Source of the DNA: JAZGGS01 sp963714405
GTDB taxonomy: Bacteria; Bacteroidota; Ignavibacteria; Ignavibacteriales; Ignavibacteriaceae
Direction: 5' to 3'
Assembly: GCA_963714405.1 (NCBI GenBank)
Contig: CAVQOH010000003.1
Span: 62,001 to 126,000 of the forward strand
Length of the DNA stretch: 64,000 nt
Shown here: positions 9,460-18,639 of the stretch, piece by piece
Layout: every line of letters starts with the position of its first letter
Numbering within the stretch: the first letter of the stretch is position 1
The notes under the pieces: generated by a model
Databases searched by the model: none
The model's input: only the letters and a program-made list of their open reading frames with translations
Told to the model about the DNA's origin: nothing
Translations under genes and position numbers: made by a program

Positions 9460-10635
9460 TCAGTTTAACATTTCAAAAATACCTGCAACACCCTGTCCAC
9501 CGCCAACGCATGCCGTAACCATACCATACTTTTTATTTCTTCTTTTTAACTCGTTAAGAATTTGTACAGTAAGTTTTGCTCCTGTGCAGCCAAGTGGATG
9601 ACCTAATGCGATTGCGCCGCCATTAACATTAACAATTTCATTATCTAGCTGGAGGGTGCGAATAACAGATAGTGCCTGCGAAGCAAATGCTTCATTTAAT
9701 TCTATTAAATTTATGTCATCCAATTTCATATTTGCTTTTTTCAATGCTTTTGGAACCGCTTCAATCGGTCCTGTTCCCATCAAAGTTGGATCAACACCAG
9801 CCAATGCATAGGAAACCAATCTTGCAACTGGTTTTATATTAAGTTCTCTCACCATTTCTTCAGACATCACTAAAACGAATGCAGCTCCATCTGAAGTTTG
9901 AGAAGAATTACCTGCTGTTACTGTTCCATCTGCAGCAAAAACCGGTTTAAGTTTTGTCAAAGCTTCAATTGTTGTATCATCACGAGGACCTTCATCTGTA
10001 TCAATAATAAATTTGCTTACTTTCTTTTTCCCGTTTTCAAGATGAACATCTTCAATTTCAATTGGAACAATCTGGTCTTTAAAGTAACCTTCCTTTATTG
10101 CATTTAGAGCTTTCATGTGAGAGTTGTAAGCAAACTCATCCTGGTCTTTACGAGAAATTTTGTATTCTTTTACAATTTTTTCTGCAGTTAATCCCATCCC
10201 CATATAATAACCAGGATTATTTACTGCGGTATCGTAATTAGGTGCAAGTTTCCAGCCTGTCATAGGAACCATTGTCATTGATTCTATACCTCCTGCAATA
10301 ACGCAATCCATCATACCCGATTGAATGCGTGCAACGGCCAATGAAATTGTTTCAATTCCGGATGCACAGAAACGATTTACTGTTAAACCGGGAACTTCTA
10401 TTGGCAAACATTTCAAAGCAATCATTCTACCAACCTGCAAACCCTGTTCAGCTTCAGGGAATGCGTTTCCAACAATTAAATCATCAATACGTGTAGTATC
10501 TAATTCGGGAACTGATTTTAATAAATATTTTATAACATCTGCAGCCAGATCATCAGGTCTGTAAAAACGAAATCCGCCTTTTTTAGCTTTCGCGACGGCC
10601 GATCTGTAACCAGCTACTATATATGCTTCTCTCAT
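9460..10635 (-). CDS. fadA: Acetyl-CoA C-acyltransferase (3-ketoacyl-CoA thiolase)
   Basis: Degradative thiolase that splits 3-ketoacyl-CoA into acetyl-CoA and a shortened acyl-CoA. It has 391 residues, normal for the family. NRFCASGIET holds the nucleophilic Cys90. The C-terminal GHPLGCTGA carries the catalytic His, and ACVGGGQGVA the second Cys. It lies 36 bp after fadN and 25 bp before fadE, so the three are surely one operon. It is closest by context to Bacillus FadA (YusK). The start ATG 10635 gives the standard thiolase N-terminus. Confidence 0.95.
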   Translation of the reverse strand: MREAYIVAGYRSAVAKAKKGGFRFYRPDDLAADVIKYLLKSVPELDTTRIDDLIVGNAFPEAEQGLQVGRMIALKCLPIEVPGLTVNRFCASGIETISLAVARIQSGMMDCVIAGGIESMTMVPMTGWKLAPNYDTAVNNPGYYMGMGLTAEKIVKEYKISRKDQDEFAYNSHMKALNAIKEGYFKDQIVPIEIEDVHLENGKKKVSKFIIDTDEGPRDDTTIEALTKLKPVFAADGTVTAGNSSQTSDGAAFVLVMSEEMVRELNIKPVARLVSYALAGVDPTLMGTGPIEAVPKALKKANMKLDDINLIELNEAFASQALSVIRTLQLDNEIVNVNGGAIALGHPLGCTGAKLTVQILNELKRRNKKYGMVTACVGGGQGVAGIFEMLN

Positions 10636-10671
10636 AATTCTATTCTTATAAATTAATTGAAAATATCTTTT

Positions 10672-13077
10672 TTAATTTCGTAAAGGTTTACCAGTAGTTA
10701 ATATGCTTTGAATTCTTTCAAGAGTTTTCTTTTCACCAATCAAACTCATAAATGCTTCGCGTTCTAAATCCAATAAATACTTTTCTGAAACAAGTGTAGT
10801 ATCAGATAAATCACCTCCACACATAACATATCCTAATTTTTCCACAATTTTTTTATCATGATCAGAGATATAATTACCCTGGTGAAACGAATAAGCACCA
10901 AGAAGCATTACTGATAAAGCGGATCTTCCTAAAACTCTTATATCTTCCCGCTGTATTGGTTTAGTATATCCTCTATCAGAAAGTTCTATAACTGATTTTT
11001 TAGCCTGGGCAATTAAACGATGAGGGTTTACCACAATATTATCCCTTCCTTTAACAAAAATATTCATATCAAATGCTTCGTGAGCTGAAGTTGCAACAGT
11101 TGCCATTGCAATATTCATAAACCTCCATTGCAATTCAGGTAATTCAATTTCATTTTTTTTGTAGTTATCGGAAGCCCGTAATACCATCTCTTTTGTACCT
11201 CCACCTGCAGGAATAATTCCTACACCTACTTCCACCAGGCCAATATAGGTTTCAGCGGAAGCTTCAATTTTATCTGCATGCAAGCAAACTTCACAACCAC
11301 CTGCAAGTGCCAAGTTATGCGGTGCAACAACAACAGGTACACTTGAATAACGAACATGCATTGTTGCTTTTTGAAATTGTCTTACAGCCATATCAATCTC
11401 ATCATACTCCTGCTCTGTTGCCAGCATGAACATCATTGCAAGGTTTGCACCTGCAGAAAAGTGCTGCCCGTTATTTGCAATTACTAATCCTATAAAATCT
11501 TTTTCAGCAATTTCTATTGATTTGTTTATTGCTTCTAAAATTTCTGAGCCAATTGAATTCATCTTTGTTTGAAATTCTAGATTTACTACACCATCACCTA
11601 AATCGTGTAAAGTTGCACCAACGTTTTGCCAAACAGGCTTATTTGCTCGTAGGTTATCAAGTATGATAAAATCACTCTTACCAGGTATTTCTTTATAAGA
11701 CTGCGAAGCTACATCGTAGAATTTTCTTACACCGTTTTCAATTTTATAAAAAGAGGTGATACTTTTGGAAAGCATATCATAAACCCATTGTGCAGGCTTA
11801 AGATTTTCTTCTTCCATTTTTTTAATTGATTTTTCTACACCGATAGCATCCCAGGTTTCATAAGGTCCCAGTTCCCAGCCAAATCCGGCCCGCATTGCAT
11901 CATCAATTTTGTATAATTCATCAGTTATTTCCGGAATTCTGTTGGATGAATATTGAAATATCATAAGGGATAATTTTTTTAGGAATTCACCTGCTCTATC
12001 TTTTGATAAAACAAGTGCTTTAAGCCGTTCTTTCAAATTATCAATTGCTTTTGCTGCGGTAACTGATGCAAATTTAGTTTTTGCAGAAGGTTCGTACTCA
12101 AAAGTTTCTATGTTTAATTCAAGTATAACTCTATTGCCTTTTTCATCTTTTGATTTTTTATAAAACCCTTGACCTGATTTATCACCAAGCCAATTGCTAT
12201 CTACAAGTTTTTTTACAAAATCAGGGATAGCAAATAAATCCCGTGCTTCATCATCAGGACAATCTTTATATATATTTTCAGAAACTTTAACTAAAGTATC
12301 TAATCCAACAACATCAGCAGTTCTAAATGTTGCAGATTTTGGCTTTCCCGTTAACGGACCTGTCAGTGAATCAATCTCTTTAATTTTCAATTTCATTTCT
12401 TTCATCAAACTGAAAACTGCCATTATACTAAACACACCAATTCTGTTTGCGATGAAAGCTGGAGTATCTTTACACAAAACAGGAGTTTTACCAAGAAATA
12501 AATCACCATAGTACATTAAAAAATCAATTACACTTTTATCAGTTTTAGGTGATGGAATGATTTCCATTAATTGTAAGTAGCGCGGAGGATTAAAGAAATG
12601 TACACCGCAAAAATGTTTCTGAAAATCTTCACTTCTTCCTTCTAACATAAGATGAATTGGAATTCCGGAAGTGTTTGTTGTTATCAAAGTTTCCGGTTTG
12701 CGAAACTTCTCAGCATTTTCAAAAACCATTTTCTTTATATCAAGATTTTCAACAACAACTTCAATTATCCAATCAGCATTTTGCAGCAAATCCATATCAT
12801 CATCAAAATTTCCTGTGGAAATCCTCGATGCAAAATTTTTACTATAGAGCGATGCGGGTTTTGCTTTAAGAATATTTTTTAAATTTTCATCAGCAATTCT
12901 GTTTCTTACTGTTTTATCTTCAAGTGTGAAACCGTTTTGTTTTTCAGCTTCAGTTAGTTCTTTGGGGATAATATCGAGCAGATACACTTTGCATCCAATG
13001 TTTGCAAAGTGTGCGGCTATACGCGAGCCCATTACTCCTGAACCTAAAACAGCTACTTCTTTTATAATTCTTTTCAT
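10672..13077 (-). CDS. fadN: 3-hydroxyacyl-CoA dehydrogenase / enoyl-CoA hydratase, FadN type
   Basis: An 801-residue fusion carrying the two middle steps of beta-oxidation. The N-terminal NAD domain starts with VAVLGSGVMGSRIA (glycines 12, 14, 17), followed by the HAD C-terminal domains (VVGLDTLVKV region). The crotonase domain comes last (about residues 490-700), with SAGANLAMMF as its oxyanion-hole region. Dehydrogenase first and hydratase last is the order of Bacillus FadN (YusL), the reverse of E. coli FadB. It lies 49 bp after fadD and 36 bp before fadA. Domain identities are firm; chain length range is unknown. Confidence 0.94.
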   Translation of the reverse strand: MKRIIKEVAVLGSGVMGSRIAAHFANIGCKVYLLDIIPKELTEAEKQNGFTLEDKTVRNRIADENLKNILKAKPASLYSKNFASRISTGNFDDDMDLLQNADWIIEVVVENLDIKKMVFENAEKFRKPETLITTNTSGIPIHLMLEGRSEDFQKHFCGVHFFNPPRYLQLMEIIPSPKTDKSVIDFLMYYGDLFLGKTPVLCKDTPAFIANRIGVFSIMAVFSLMKEMKLKIKEIDSLTGPLTGKPKSATFRTADVVGLDTLVKVSENIYKDCPDDEARDLFAIPDFVKKLVDSNWLGDKSGQGFYKKSKDEKGNRVILELNIETFEYEPSAKTKFASVTAAKAIDNLKERLKALVLSKDRAGEFLKKLSLMIFQYSSNRIPEITDELYKIDDAMRAGFGWELGPYETWDAIGVEKSIKKMEEENLKPAQWVYDMLSKSITSFYKIENGVRKFYDVASQSYKEIPGKSDFIILDNLRANKPVWQNVGATLHDLGDGVVNLEFQTKMNSIGSEILEAINKSIEIAEKDFIGLVIANNGQHFSAGANLAMMFMLATEQEYDEIDMAVRQFQKATMHVRYSSVPVVVAPHNLALAGGCEVCLHADKIEASAETYIGLVEVGVGIIPAGGGTKEMVLRASDNYKKNEIELPELQWRFMNIAMATVATSAHEAFDMNIFVKGRDNIVVNPHRLIAQAKKSVIELSDRGYTKPIQREDIRVLGRSALSVMLLGAYSFHQGNYISDHDKKIVEKLGYVMCGGDLSDTTLVSEKYLLDLEREAFMSLIGEKKTLERIQSILTTGKPLRN

Positions 13078-13126
13078 ATTGATATTGTATATTTTGTAAA
13101 ATGGATTGCTTTATTTGTAAAATATT

Positions 13127-14926
13127 TTAAACAAAATTTTTAGTTTCTTCTTCGCTATAAATCTTTTCAATTAGATCCTTATATTTTTCTTTTATAATTC
13201 TTCTCTTAAGTTTTAAGGTGGGTGTTAGCTCTCCTGATTCCACAGACCACTCTTCTTCAACCAGAGCGAACTTTTTAATTTGCTGCACCTTGCCAAACCG
13301 TTCGTTGTATTGATTTATATCTTCCCAAATTCGATTTTTAACAACTTCCGAGTTTGTAATTTCTTCTTTATCTGAGAGGTTAACTTCTTTAATTTTTGCC
13401 CATCCTTTGATAAACTCAAAATTTGGTATGATTAGTGCACCTGTAAATCTGCGGTTTTCACCAATAACCATAATTTGTTCAATAAATAAAGATTCTTTCA
13501 TTTTATTTTCGATTGGTTGCGGTGTGACAAATTTTCCACCGGAGAGTTTAAATATTTCATTAACTCTATCTGTTATTTTTAAGAATCTTCCTTCAACCAA
13601 CTCACCTACATCACCTGTATGAAACCATCCTTCATCATCAAAAGCTTCTTTTGTAAAATCATCTCGTTTATAATATCCTTTTGTAACATTGGGACCTTTA
13701 CATAAAATTTCACCGTTCTCAGCAATCTTAACTTCAACATTTGGCAAAGTTGGCCCCACAGTACCAATAAAATAATCACCTTTTTCATAGCGGTTACTTG
13801 TAATTCCGGGAGAAGTTTCTGTCAATCCATAAGCTTCAATAATTGCAATGCCGGCTGCGTTGAATATTCGTCCCAAACGAGGTTGAAGTGCAGCAGCCCC
13901 ACTCATTATACCTATCACTTCTCCTCCAAGTGCTTCCTGCCATTTTGAAAAAACTAATTTACGTGCAATTGAAAGACGAATATTATATAAACTGCCGTTA
14001 TTACCTTTTACATCAAATTTATTTGCAAGATTTAATGCCCATCCGAATATTGCTTTTTTTGCTGCCGGTAATTCTCTTCCCTTTGCCATAATTTTATCAT
14101 ATACTTTTTCCAATACACGCGGAACAGTTGTAAAAAAGTTTGGTTTAACATCCACAAGGTATTCTCCTATTTTATCAGTGCTTTCCACATAATGTACTGA
14201 GCAGCCGTTTGTTAAATAATAATAAGAAGCAGTTCGTTCAAAAATGTGGCAGAGAGGTAAAAAGCTTATTACTCTATGTGTATTGTTGATAGGAAGGATT
14301 TCTGTTAAAGATTTAACATTGCTTATAATGTTTTTATGTGTAAGCATTACTCCCTTAGGAGTGCCCGTTGTACCTGATGTATAAATAATTGTAGCAAGAT
14401 CTTCTTCTTTTATGGAATCTTTAATTTTTTGTAATTCCGGAAGCAATGACTGATCCGCTAAATCAGAAATTTTTTGCCAGTTTTGTGCACCGGAAATTTC
14501 ATCAAAGGTATATACATCAATTTTGCCATCAATTCTATCTTTTACTCTTTTAACTTTATCAAGAATTTCTTTATCAGCAACAAATACTAATTTTACTTCT
14601 GCATCGTTGAAAATGAATTCGTAATTATCCTCACTCATATTTGGATATAGAGGCACAATAATTGCCCCGACCTGGAGTGATCCAATATCTACGAAATTCC
14701 ATTCCGCCCTGTTACCTGAAATTATTGCAATCTTATCATCTTTTTCTATTCCTCGTTTTAGCAAACCAAGACTGAACTTTTCAACTATTTCATTACAATC
14801 ATTTGTGCTGAAGTATTTCCACTCGCCGTGAGCTTTGTGGCAAAGTGCTTTCGCTTGAGGGTAGTTTTTTAGTTGAAAAGGAATAACATCTGTTAAGCGT
14901 TCAAAATTAGCTGTGATGGTATTCAT
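13127..14926 (-). CDS. fadD: Long-chain fatty-acid-CoA ligase
   Basis: AMP-forming acyl-CoA synthetase of 599 residues. IIYTSGTTGTPKGVML is the nucleotide-binding P-loop, EAYGLTETSPG the A5 motif, and GWFHTGDVGEL with LKITDRVNEIFKLSGGK the hinge and fatty-acyl signature. It activates free fatty acids at the membrane for the downstream beta-oxidation enzymes. It is the first gene of the cluster, with an AAGGAG ribosome site just before ATG 14926. The 166-bp gap to a divergent ScfR-like regulator gene holds several repeats and is the probable control region. Confidence 0.94.
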   Translation of the reverse strand: MNTITANFERLTDVIPFQLKNYPQAKALCHKAHGEWKYFSTNDCNEIVEKFSLGLLKRGIEKDDKIAIISGNRAEWNFVDIGSLQVGAIIVPLYPNMSEDNYEFIFNDAEVKLVFVADKEILDKVKRVKDRIDGKIDVYTFDEISGAQNWQKISDLADQSLLPELQKIKDSIKEEDLATIIYTSGTTGTPKGVMLTHKNIISNVKSLTEILPINNTHRVISFLPLCHIFERTASYYYLTNGCSVHYVESTDKIGEYLVDVKPNFFTTVPRVLEKVYDKIMAKGRELPAAKKAIFGWALNLANKFDVKGNNGSLYNIRLSIARKLVFSKWQEALGGEVIGIMSGAAALQPRLGRIFNAAGIAIIEAYGLTETSPGITSNRYEKGDYFIGTVGPTLPNVEVKIAENGEILCKGPNVTKGYYKRDDFTKEAFDDEGWFHTGDVGELVEGRFLKITDRVNEIFKLSGGKFVTPQPIENKMKESLFIEQIMVIGENRRFTGALIIPNFEFIKGWAKIKEVNLSDKEEITNSEVVKNRIWEDINQYNERFGKVQQIKKFALVEEEWSVESGELTPTLKLKRRIIKEKYKDLIEKIYSEEETKNFV

Positions 14927-14940
14927 GTTAACTCCTTTAC

Positions 14941-15020
14941 TTGCTAAATATGATGTTGAAAATATAAACTAATTTTGTAAATTACAAGCGTAATTTCGCT
15001 AATGGTGAATTTTTGCTAAA
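14941..15020. promoter_or_regulatory. Repeated TTTGCTAA-like boxes and inverted repeat upstream of fadD
   Basis: Four related octamers occur in 80 bp: TTGCTAAA (14941-14948), TTTGTAAA (14974-14981), TTCGCTAA (14995-15002) and TTGCTAAA (15013-15020). An inverted repeat AAATTAC-AAGC-GTAATTT spans 14979-14996. They resemble the TTTGCAAA-type boxes bound by RamB-family regulators, and a regulator of that type is encoded alongside. Binding is inferred, not shown; low GC makes chance A/T repeats possible. Confidence 0.4.
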
Positions 15021-15073
15021 CATTATATATTATAGTAATTGATATTGGAAAGGTACATTTCAAATTACTGATT

Positions 15074-15088
15074 TAATGCATTGCATTA
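15074..15088. promoter_or_regulatory. Perfect 15-bp palindrome before the regulator start codon
   Basis: TAATGCA-T-TGCATTA is a perfect 7-1-7 palindrome ending four bases before ATG 15093. Placed over the likely leader or start region of the XRE/ScfR gene, it is a good candidate autoregulatory operator. No Shine-Dalgarno sequence is visible between it and the ATG. Confidence 0.4.
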
Positions 15089-15092
15089 TTTT

Positions 15093-16592
15093 ATGAAAAA
15101 CTCAAAGAAAAATATCAAGCTAATATTTGGATTAAAGATAAAGCAGTTACGCCAGGATAGAAATTTTTCACTTGCTGAGCTGGCAGAGAAAAGTGGTTTA
15201 TCTGTTTCATACTTGAATGAAATTGAAAGCGGAAAGAAATATCCAAAAACAGATAAAATTGCTACTCTTGCGGAAGCACTAGGTGTTAGTTATGATAAGC
15301 TTGTATCGCTTAAACTCACAAGAAATCTTGCCCCTCTTGGTGAATTACTTGAATCAAATATTTTCCAGCAGCTCCCACTTGATCATTATGGAATAGATAT
15401 AAACAAAATTATCGTATTGATGGCTAACGCACCATTACAATTAAGTGCGCTCGTTACAACACTGATTGACATGGCCAAAAGTTCCGAATTGAGTCAACAT
15501 AATTTTTCACGAACTGCTCTAAGAACCTATAAAGAATTCAACGAAAATTATTTTCCGGAATTGGAAAAAGCTGCAAATAAATTTTTAACTGAAAATAACC
15601 TTACATCAAAACATCTGATAGATTCAAAATTATTATTACAAATCTTAGAGAAAAATTTTAATTATCATATTGATGAAAATAAACTGGATGAATATCCCAC
15701 TTTAAAAGAAGTACGCAGTTTGCTGATCCCAGGTAAGAGAAAAATTCTTTTATTAAATAAAAATTTATCCAATCCTCAAAAAACATTTATACTTGGAAAA
15801 GAGTTAGCGTATATTCACTTAAATATAAGTGACAGAGCATATTCATATACTGGTGTTGAAGTTGATTCATTTGATCAGTTACTAAATAATTTTAATGCAT
15901 CATATTTTTCTACCGCGTTGATAATTAAAAAAGAACAATTAGTAAAAGATATAAAAACACTTTTTTCAAAAAGGAATTGGAACTCTAACGAGTTTATGCA
16001 GCTGGTAGAAAAATACAATTCCACGCCTGAAATGTTCGTTCAACGGTTAGCCAGTCTTTCATCAAAATTTCTAAATTTAAATCAATTTTTCTTTTTAAGA
16101 TTTACTACTTCAATTCGTTTACGAGAGTACAGTTTAACAAAAGAACTTCGATTAAATACAAATGAAAATCCAGGCGGATACCAAAGTGCTGAACATTACT
16201 GCAGAAGATGGATCTCGATAAATGTACTCAATCAACTTGCAGAACAGATTAGCAAAAGTAAATACAAACCGTTAATAGGCATACAAAAGTCTCAGTTTTA
16301 TAATTCGGGTGATCAATATCTTACAATTTCAATTGCCAGAAGAGACTTAATTGTAAAAGATAGTATTTCAAGCGTAACAATTGGGTTTTTAGTAAACGAT
16401 GAATTGAAAAAAACAATAAAATTTTGGAATGATAATAACATTAAAACGGTTGAAGTGAATGATACCTGCGAAAGATGCCCGCTTAAAGATTGTAAAGAAA
16501 GAGTGGCTCAACCAACTGTAGCAACCAGAAAGCAAAAGGATGATACAATGAGATCTGAATTGAATAAATTGATAAAAGAGATGAATAAATAA
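15093..16592 (+). CDS. XRE-family transcriptional regulator, ScfR/RamB-like
   Basis: About 499 residues. An N-terminal XRE helix-turn-helix (SLAELAEKSGLSVSYLNEIE) is followed by a long middle region with an IrrE-like segment, and a C-terminal ScfR-type domain ending in CERCPLKDCKERVA. The IrrE-like helix reads GKELAYIHL, lacking the HExxH zinc ligands, as usual for ligand-sensing ScfR/RamB proteins rather than IrrE proteases. Known relatives sense short-chain acyl-CoA or control acetate, propionate and glyoxylate genes. Divergence from fadD suggests it controls the beta-oxidation operon. A TTG at 15081 is an alternative start; I prefer the ATG. Domain call good, regulon inferred. Confidence 0.78.
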   Translation: MKNSKKNIKLIFGLKIKQLRQDRNFSLAELAEKSGLSVSYLNEIESGKKYPKTDKIATLAEALGVSYDKLVSLKLTRNLAPLGELLESNIFQQLPLDHYGIDINKIIVLMANAPLQLSALVTTLIDMAKSSELSQHNFSRTALRTYKEFNENYFPELEKAANKFLTENNLTSKHLIDSKLLLQILEKNFNYHIDENKLDEYPTLKEVRSLLIPGKRKILLLNKNLSNPQKTFILGKELAYIHLNISDRAYSYTGVEVDSFDQLLNNFNASYFSTALIIKKEQLVKDIKTLFSKRNWNSNEFMQLVEKYNSTPEMFVQRLASLSSKFLNLNQFFFLRFTTSIRLREYSLTKELRLNTNENPGGYQSAEHYCRRWISINVLNQLAEQISKSKYKPLIGIQKSQFYNSGDQYLTISIARRDLIVKDSISSVTIGFLVNDELKKTIKFWNDNNIKTVEVNDTCERCPLKDCKERVAQPTVATRKQKDDTMRSELNKLIKEMNK

Positions 16593-16603
16593 AATGTAGC
16601 TTT

Positions 16604-16626
16604 GAATAGATTTTTTGATTCTATTC
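16604..16626 (+). terminator. Weak hairpin after the ScfR-like gene
   Basis: GAATAGA and TCTATTC form a 7-bp A/T-rich stem around a nine-base loop, 12 bp after the regulator stop. There is no following T-run, so it is a weak candidate terminator. Confidence 0.25.
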
Positions 16627-16752
16627 TTGACCTAAATTATTTGAAAGACCCACCTTCATAAAAATAATTTATTTCTGTATAAAATTCCAATTATAAAAAC
16701 TATCAAAATGAATTTAGGTAAATGTTTATAACATAATTCATATTTTAATAAT

Positions 16753-17529
16753 ATGAAAAACGATTTTATTATTATTGCACATCGTGGTGAATCATATGAT
16801 GCACCGGAAAATACACTTGCTTCTATTAATCTCGCCTGGCAGAGAAATGCTGATGGAGTTGAAATTGATGTGCAGCTAACAAGGGATAATAAAATTGTAG
16901 CAATTCATGATAAAACCACATTAAGAACAGGCAGGGTGTACAGGAGAATTGCATCAAGTAATTACGAGCTGCTGCAAAACATTGATGTTGGAAAATTTAA
17001 AGGAAGCAAGTATAAAAATGAAAAGATTCCCCTGCTGGATGACGTGATTGATACAATACCGGATGGAAAAGTTTTATTTGTTGAAATTAAATGCGGTAAA
17101 GAAATTATTAAACTGTTAATTGAACTAATGGAAAGAAAAAACATAGATACTTCAAAAATTAGATTTATTAGCTTTGATTTTACTACAATAAAATCAATTA
17201 AGAAAAATTTTCCTGATTGTGAATCTTACTGGATTATTGAAGGTAAACAATATAAACAAAGAGAAAAACTCATCAATTCCGTGGAAAAATGTTTAAAAGC
17301 AAATTTAGACGGATTGGATGTTCAATCGACAAAATATTTAAATTCTGAAGTAATTCAGTATATAAAAAGTAATGACTTGAAGATATATACCTGGACTGTT
17401 GATGATCCAGTAAGAGCAAAGCAATTATATTTGGATGGGATCGATGGAATAACAACAAACAGGGCAAGCTGGCTAAAGCATCAGTTAGCTGAAATCACTA
17501 GAAACAATATGCAATTAAAAAATGATTGA
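16753..17529 (+). CDS. Glycerophosphodiester phosphodiesterase
   Basis: A 258-residue GDPD TIM-barrel enzyme that cleaves glycerophosphodiesters to glycerol-3-phosphate and an alcohol. AHRGESYDAPENT gives H10 and R11, GVEIDVQLT the metal ligands E37 and D39, and AIHDKTT the catalytic H52; the barrel ends with YTWTVDDP and GIDGITTN. No signal peptide, so it is probably cytoplasmic. Its product is the substrate of GlpD, encoded 1.1 kb downstream on the same strand, so together they form a phospholipid head-group salvage route. Confidence 0.92.
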   Translation: MKNDFIIIAHRGESYDAPENTLASINLAWQRNADGVEIDVQLTRDNKIVAIHDKTTLRTGRVYRRIASSNYELLQNIDVGKFKGSKYKNEKIPLLDDVIDTIPDGKVLFVEIKCGKEIIKLLIELMERKNIDTSKIRFISFDFTTIKSIKKNFPDCESYWIIEGKQYKQREKLINSVEKCLKANLDGLDVQSTKYLNSEVIQYIKSNDLKIYTWTVDDPVRAKQLYLDGIDGITTNRASWLKHQLAEITRNNMQLKND

Positions 17530-17654
17530 GTATTGCTAATAGTTTAAATTCCAATCAGCCTGTATTAGTTTTGAGTATAACTTTTTGTGGATTGAGAATT
17601 AATTGAATTTTAGCAGCTCCTGGAAAAATTTATTATTAAAGTAGAATTTACTTA

Positions 17655-18635
17655 ATGGATAAAATTATAATTGGTATTCACGGGCTTGGGAATAAACCTC
17701 CAAAATATTTGCTGGAGGAATGGTGGCGTGTATCAATTCAAGAAGGGTTAAGCAGGATAGGCAGCCATTTTTCTAAGTTCGAATTTGATTTGGTTTATTG
17801 GGCAGATTCGCTTCATCCGGAACCTTTAAACCCGTTTGAAGATGATGAAGAAAGCGAATTATATCTTGAAGAAAGATATGAACCCGCAATAGGTAATAAA
17901 AATGATAAGGAAAATGGTTTTAAAGAAAACTTCATTAACTATTTCAAAAAGCAGCGAGATAAAATATTATTCAACGAAAAACTTCATGTAAAATTTCCTT
18001 CACTCACAGATCTCATCATAAAACATTTTTTTAAAGATTTAGATGTTTACCTTACACAGCAATGTGTAGAAGAAAGTAAATCTCATTGCATGGCAAAAGA
18101 TATAATCCGTGAAAAATTGATTGGTAAACTGCATAAGTATAAAGATAAAGATATATTGTTAATTGCTCATTCAATGGGTGCCATAGTAGCTTATGAAGTT
18201 TTAATCCAAATTGAAAAAGAAATTGAACTCGATTTACTTATTACAATTGGTTCTCCTCTGGGTGTACCATTTATTTTTGAAAAGCTAAAAACAAAAGAAA
18301 CTATTTCTATAAGCAATCGGAATAAGTTGCGAACCCCGGAATGTATTTTAACTACCTGGAAAAATCTTGCAGACCTTGATGATAAAATTGCCCGAAGTGC
18401 TGATTTAAGCAAACTTTTTACAGCTAATCGTAATAATGTTGCACCGCAAATGCAGGTAGTTGAAAATGATTATGAAAATAATGGAATTGAAAACCCACAC
18501 AAATCTTACGGATATTTGAGAACTTACGAGATGGCACAAATAATTGATGAATTCCTTTGCCGTGATAAAAATAGGTTATTTATTTGGGTAAGAAAGAAAT
18601 TTGAGCGACTAAAGCAGTCAATAAAAAGCAAATAA
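17655..18635 (+). CDS. Alpha/beta hydrolase, lipase/esterase-like
   Basis: A 326-residue protein with IIGIHGLGN at the N-terminus (oxyanion strand) and IAHSMGAIVAYEVL holding the nucleophile elbow Ser173. LLITIGSPLG is the strand after it, and the late NPHKSYGYL may supply the catalytic His. A charged insertion (about residues 60-110) sits between the first strand and the elbow. The fold resembles DUF676/PGAP1-like serine hydrolases. There is no signal peptide. Its place between a glycerophosphodiesterase and glpD suggests a (lyso)phospholipase or lipase role, but the substrate is not readable. Confidence 0.65.
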   Translation: MDKIIIGIHGLGNKPPKYLLEEWWRVSIQEGLSRIGSHFSKFEFDLVYWADSLHPEPLNPFEDDEESELYLEERYEPAIGNKNDKENGFKENFINYFKKQRDKILFNEKLHVKFPSLTDLIIKHFFKDLDVYLTQQCVEESKSHCMAKDIIREKLIGKLHKYKDKDILLIAHSMGAIVAYEVLIQIEKEIELDLLITIGSPLGVPFIFEKLKTKETISISNRNKLRTPECILTTWKNLADLDDKIARSADLSKLFTANRNNVAPQMQVVENDYENNGIENPHKSYGYLRTYEMAQIIDEFLCRDKNRLFIWVRKKFERLKQSIKSK

Positions 18636-18639
18636 TGAT

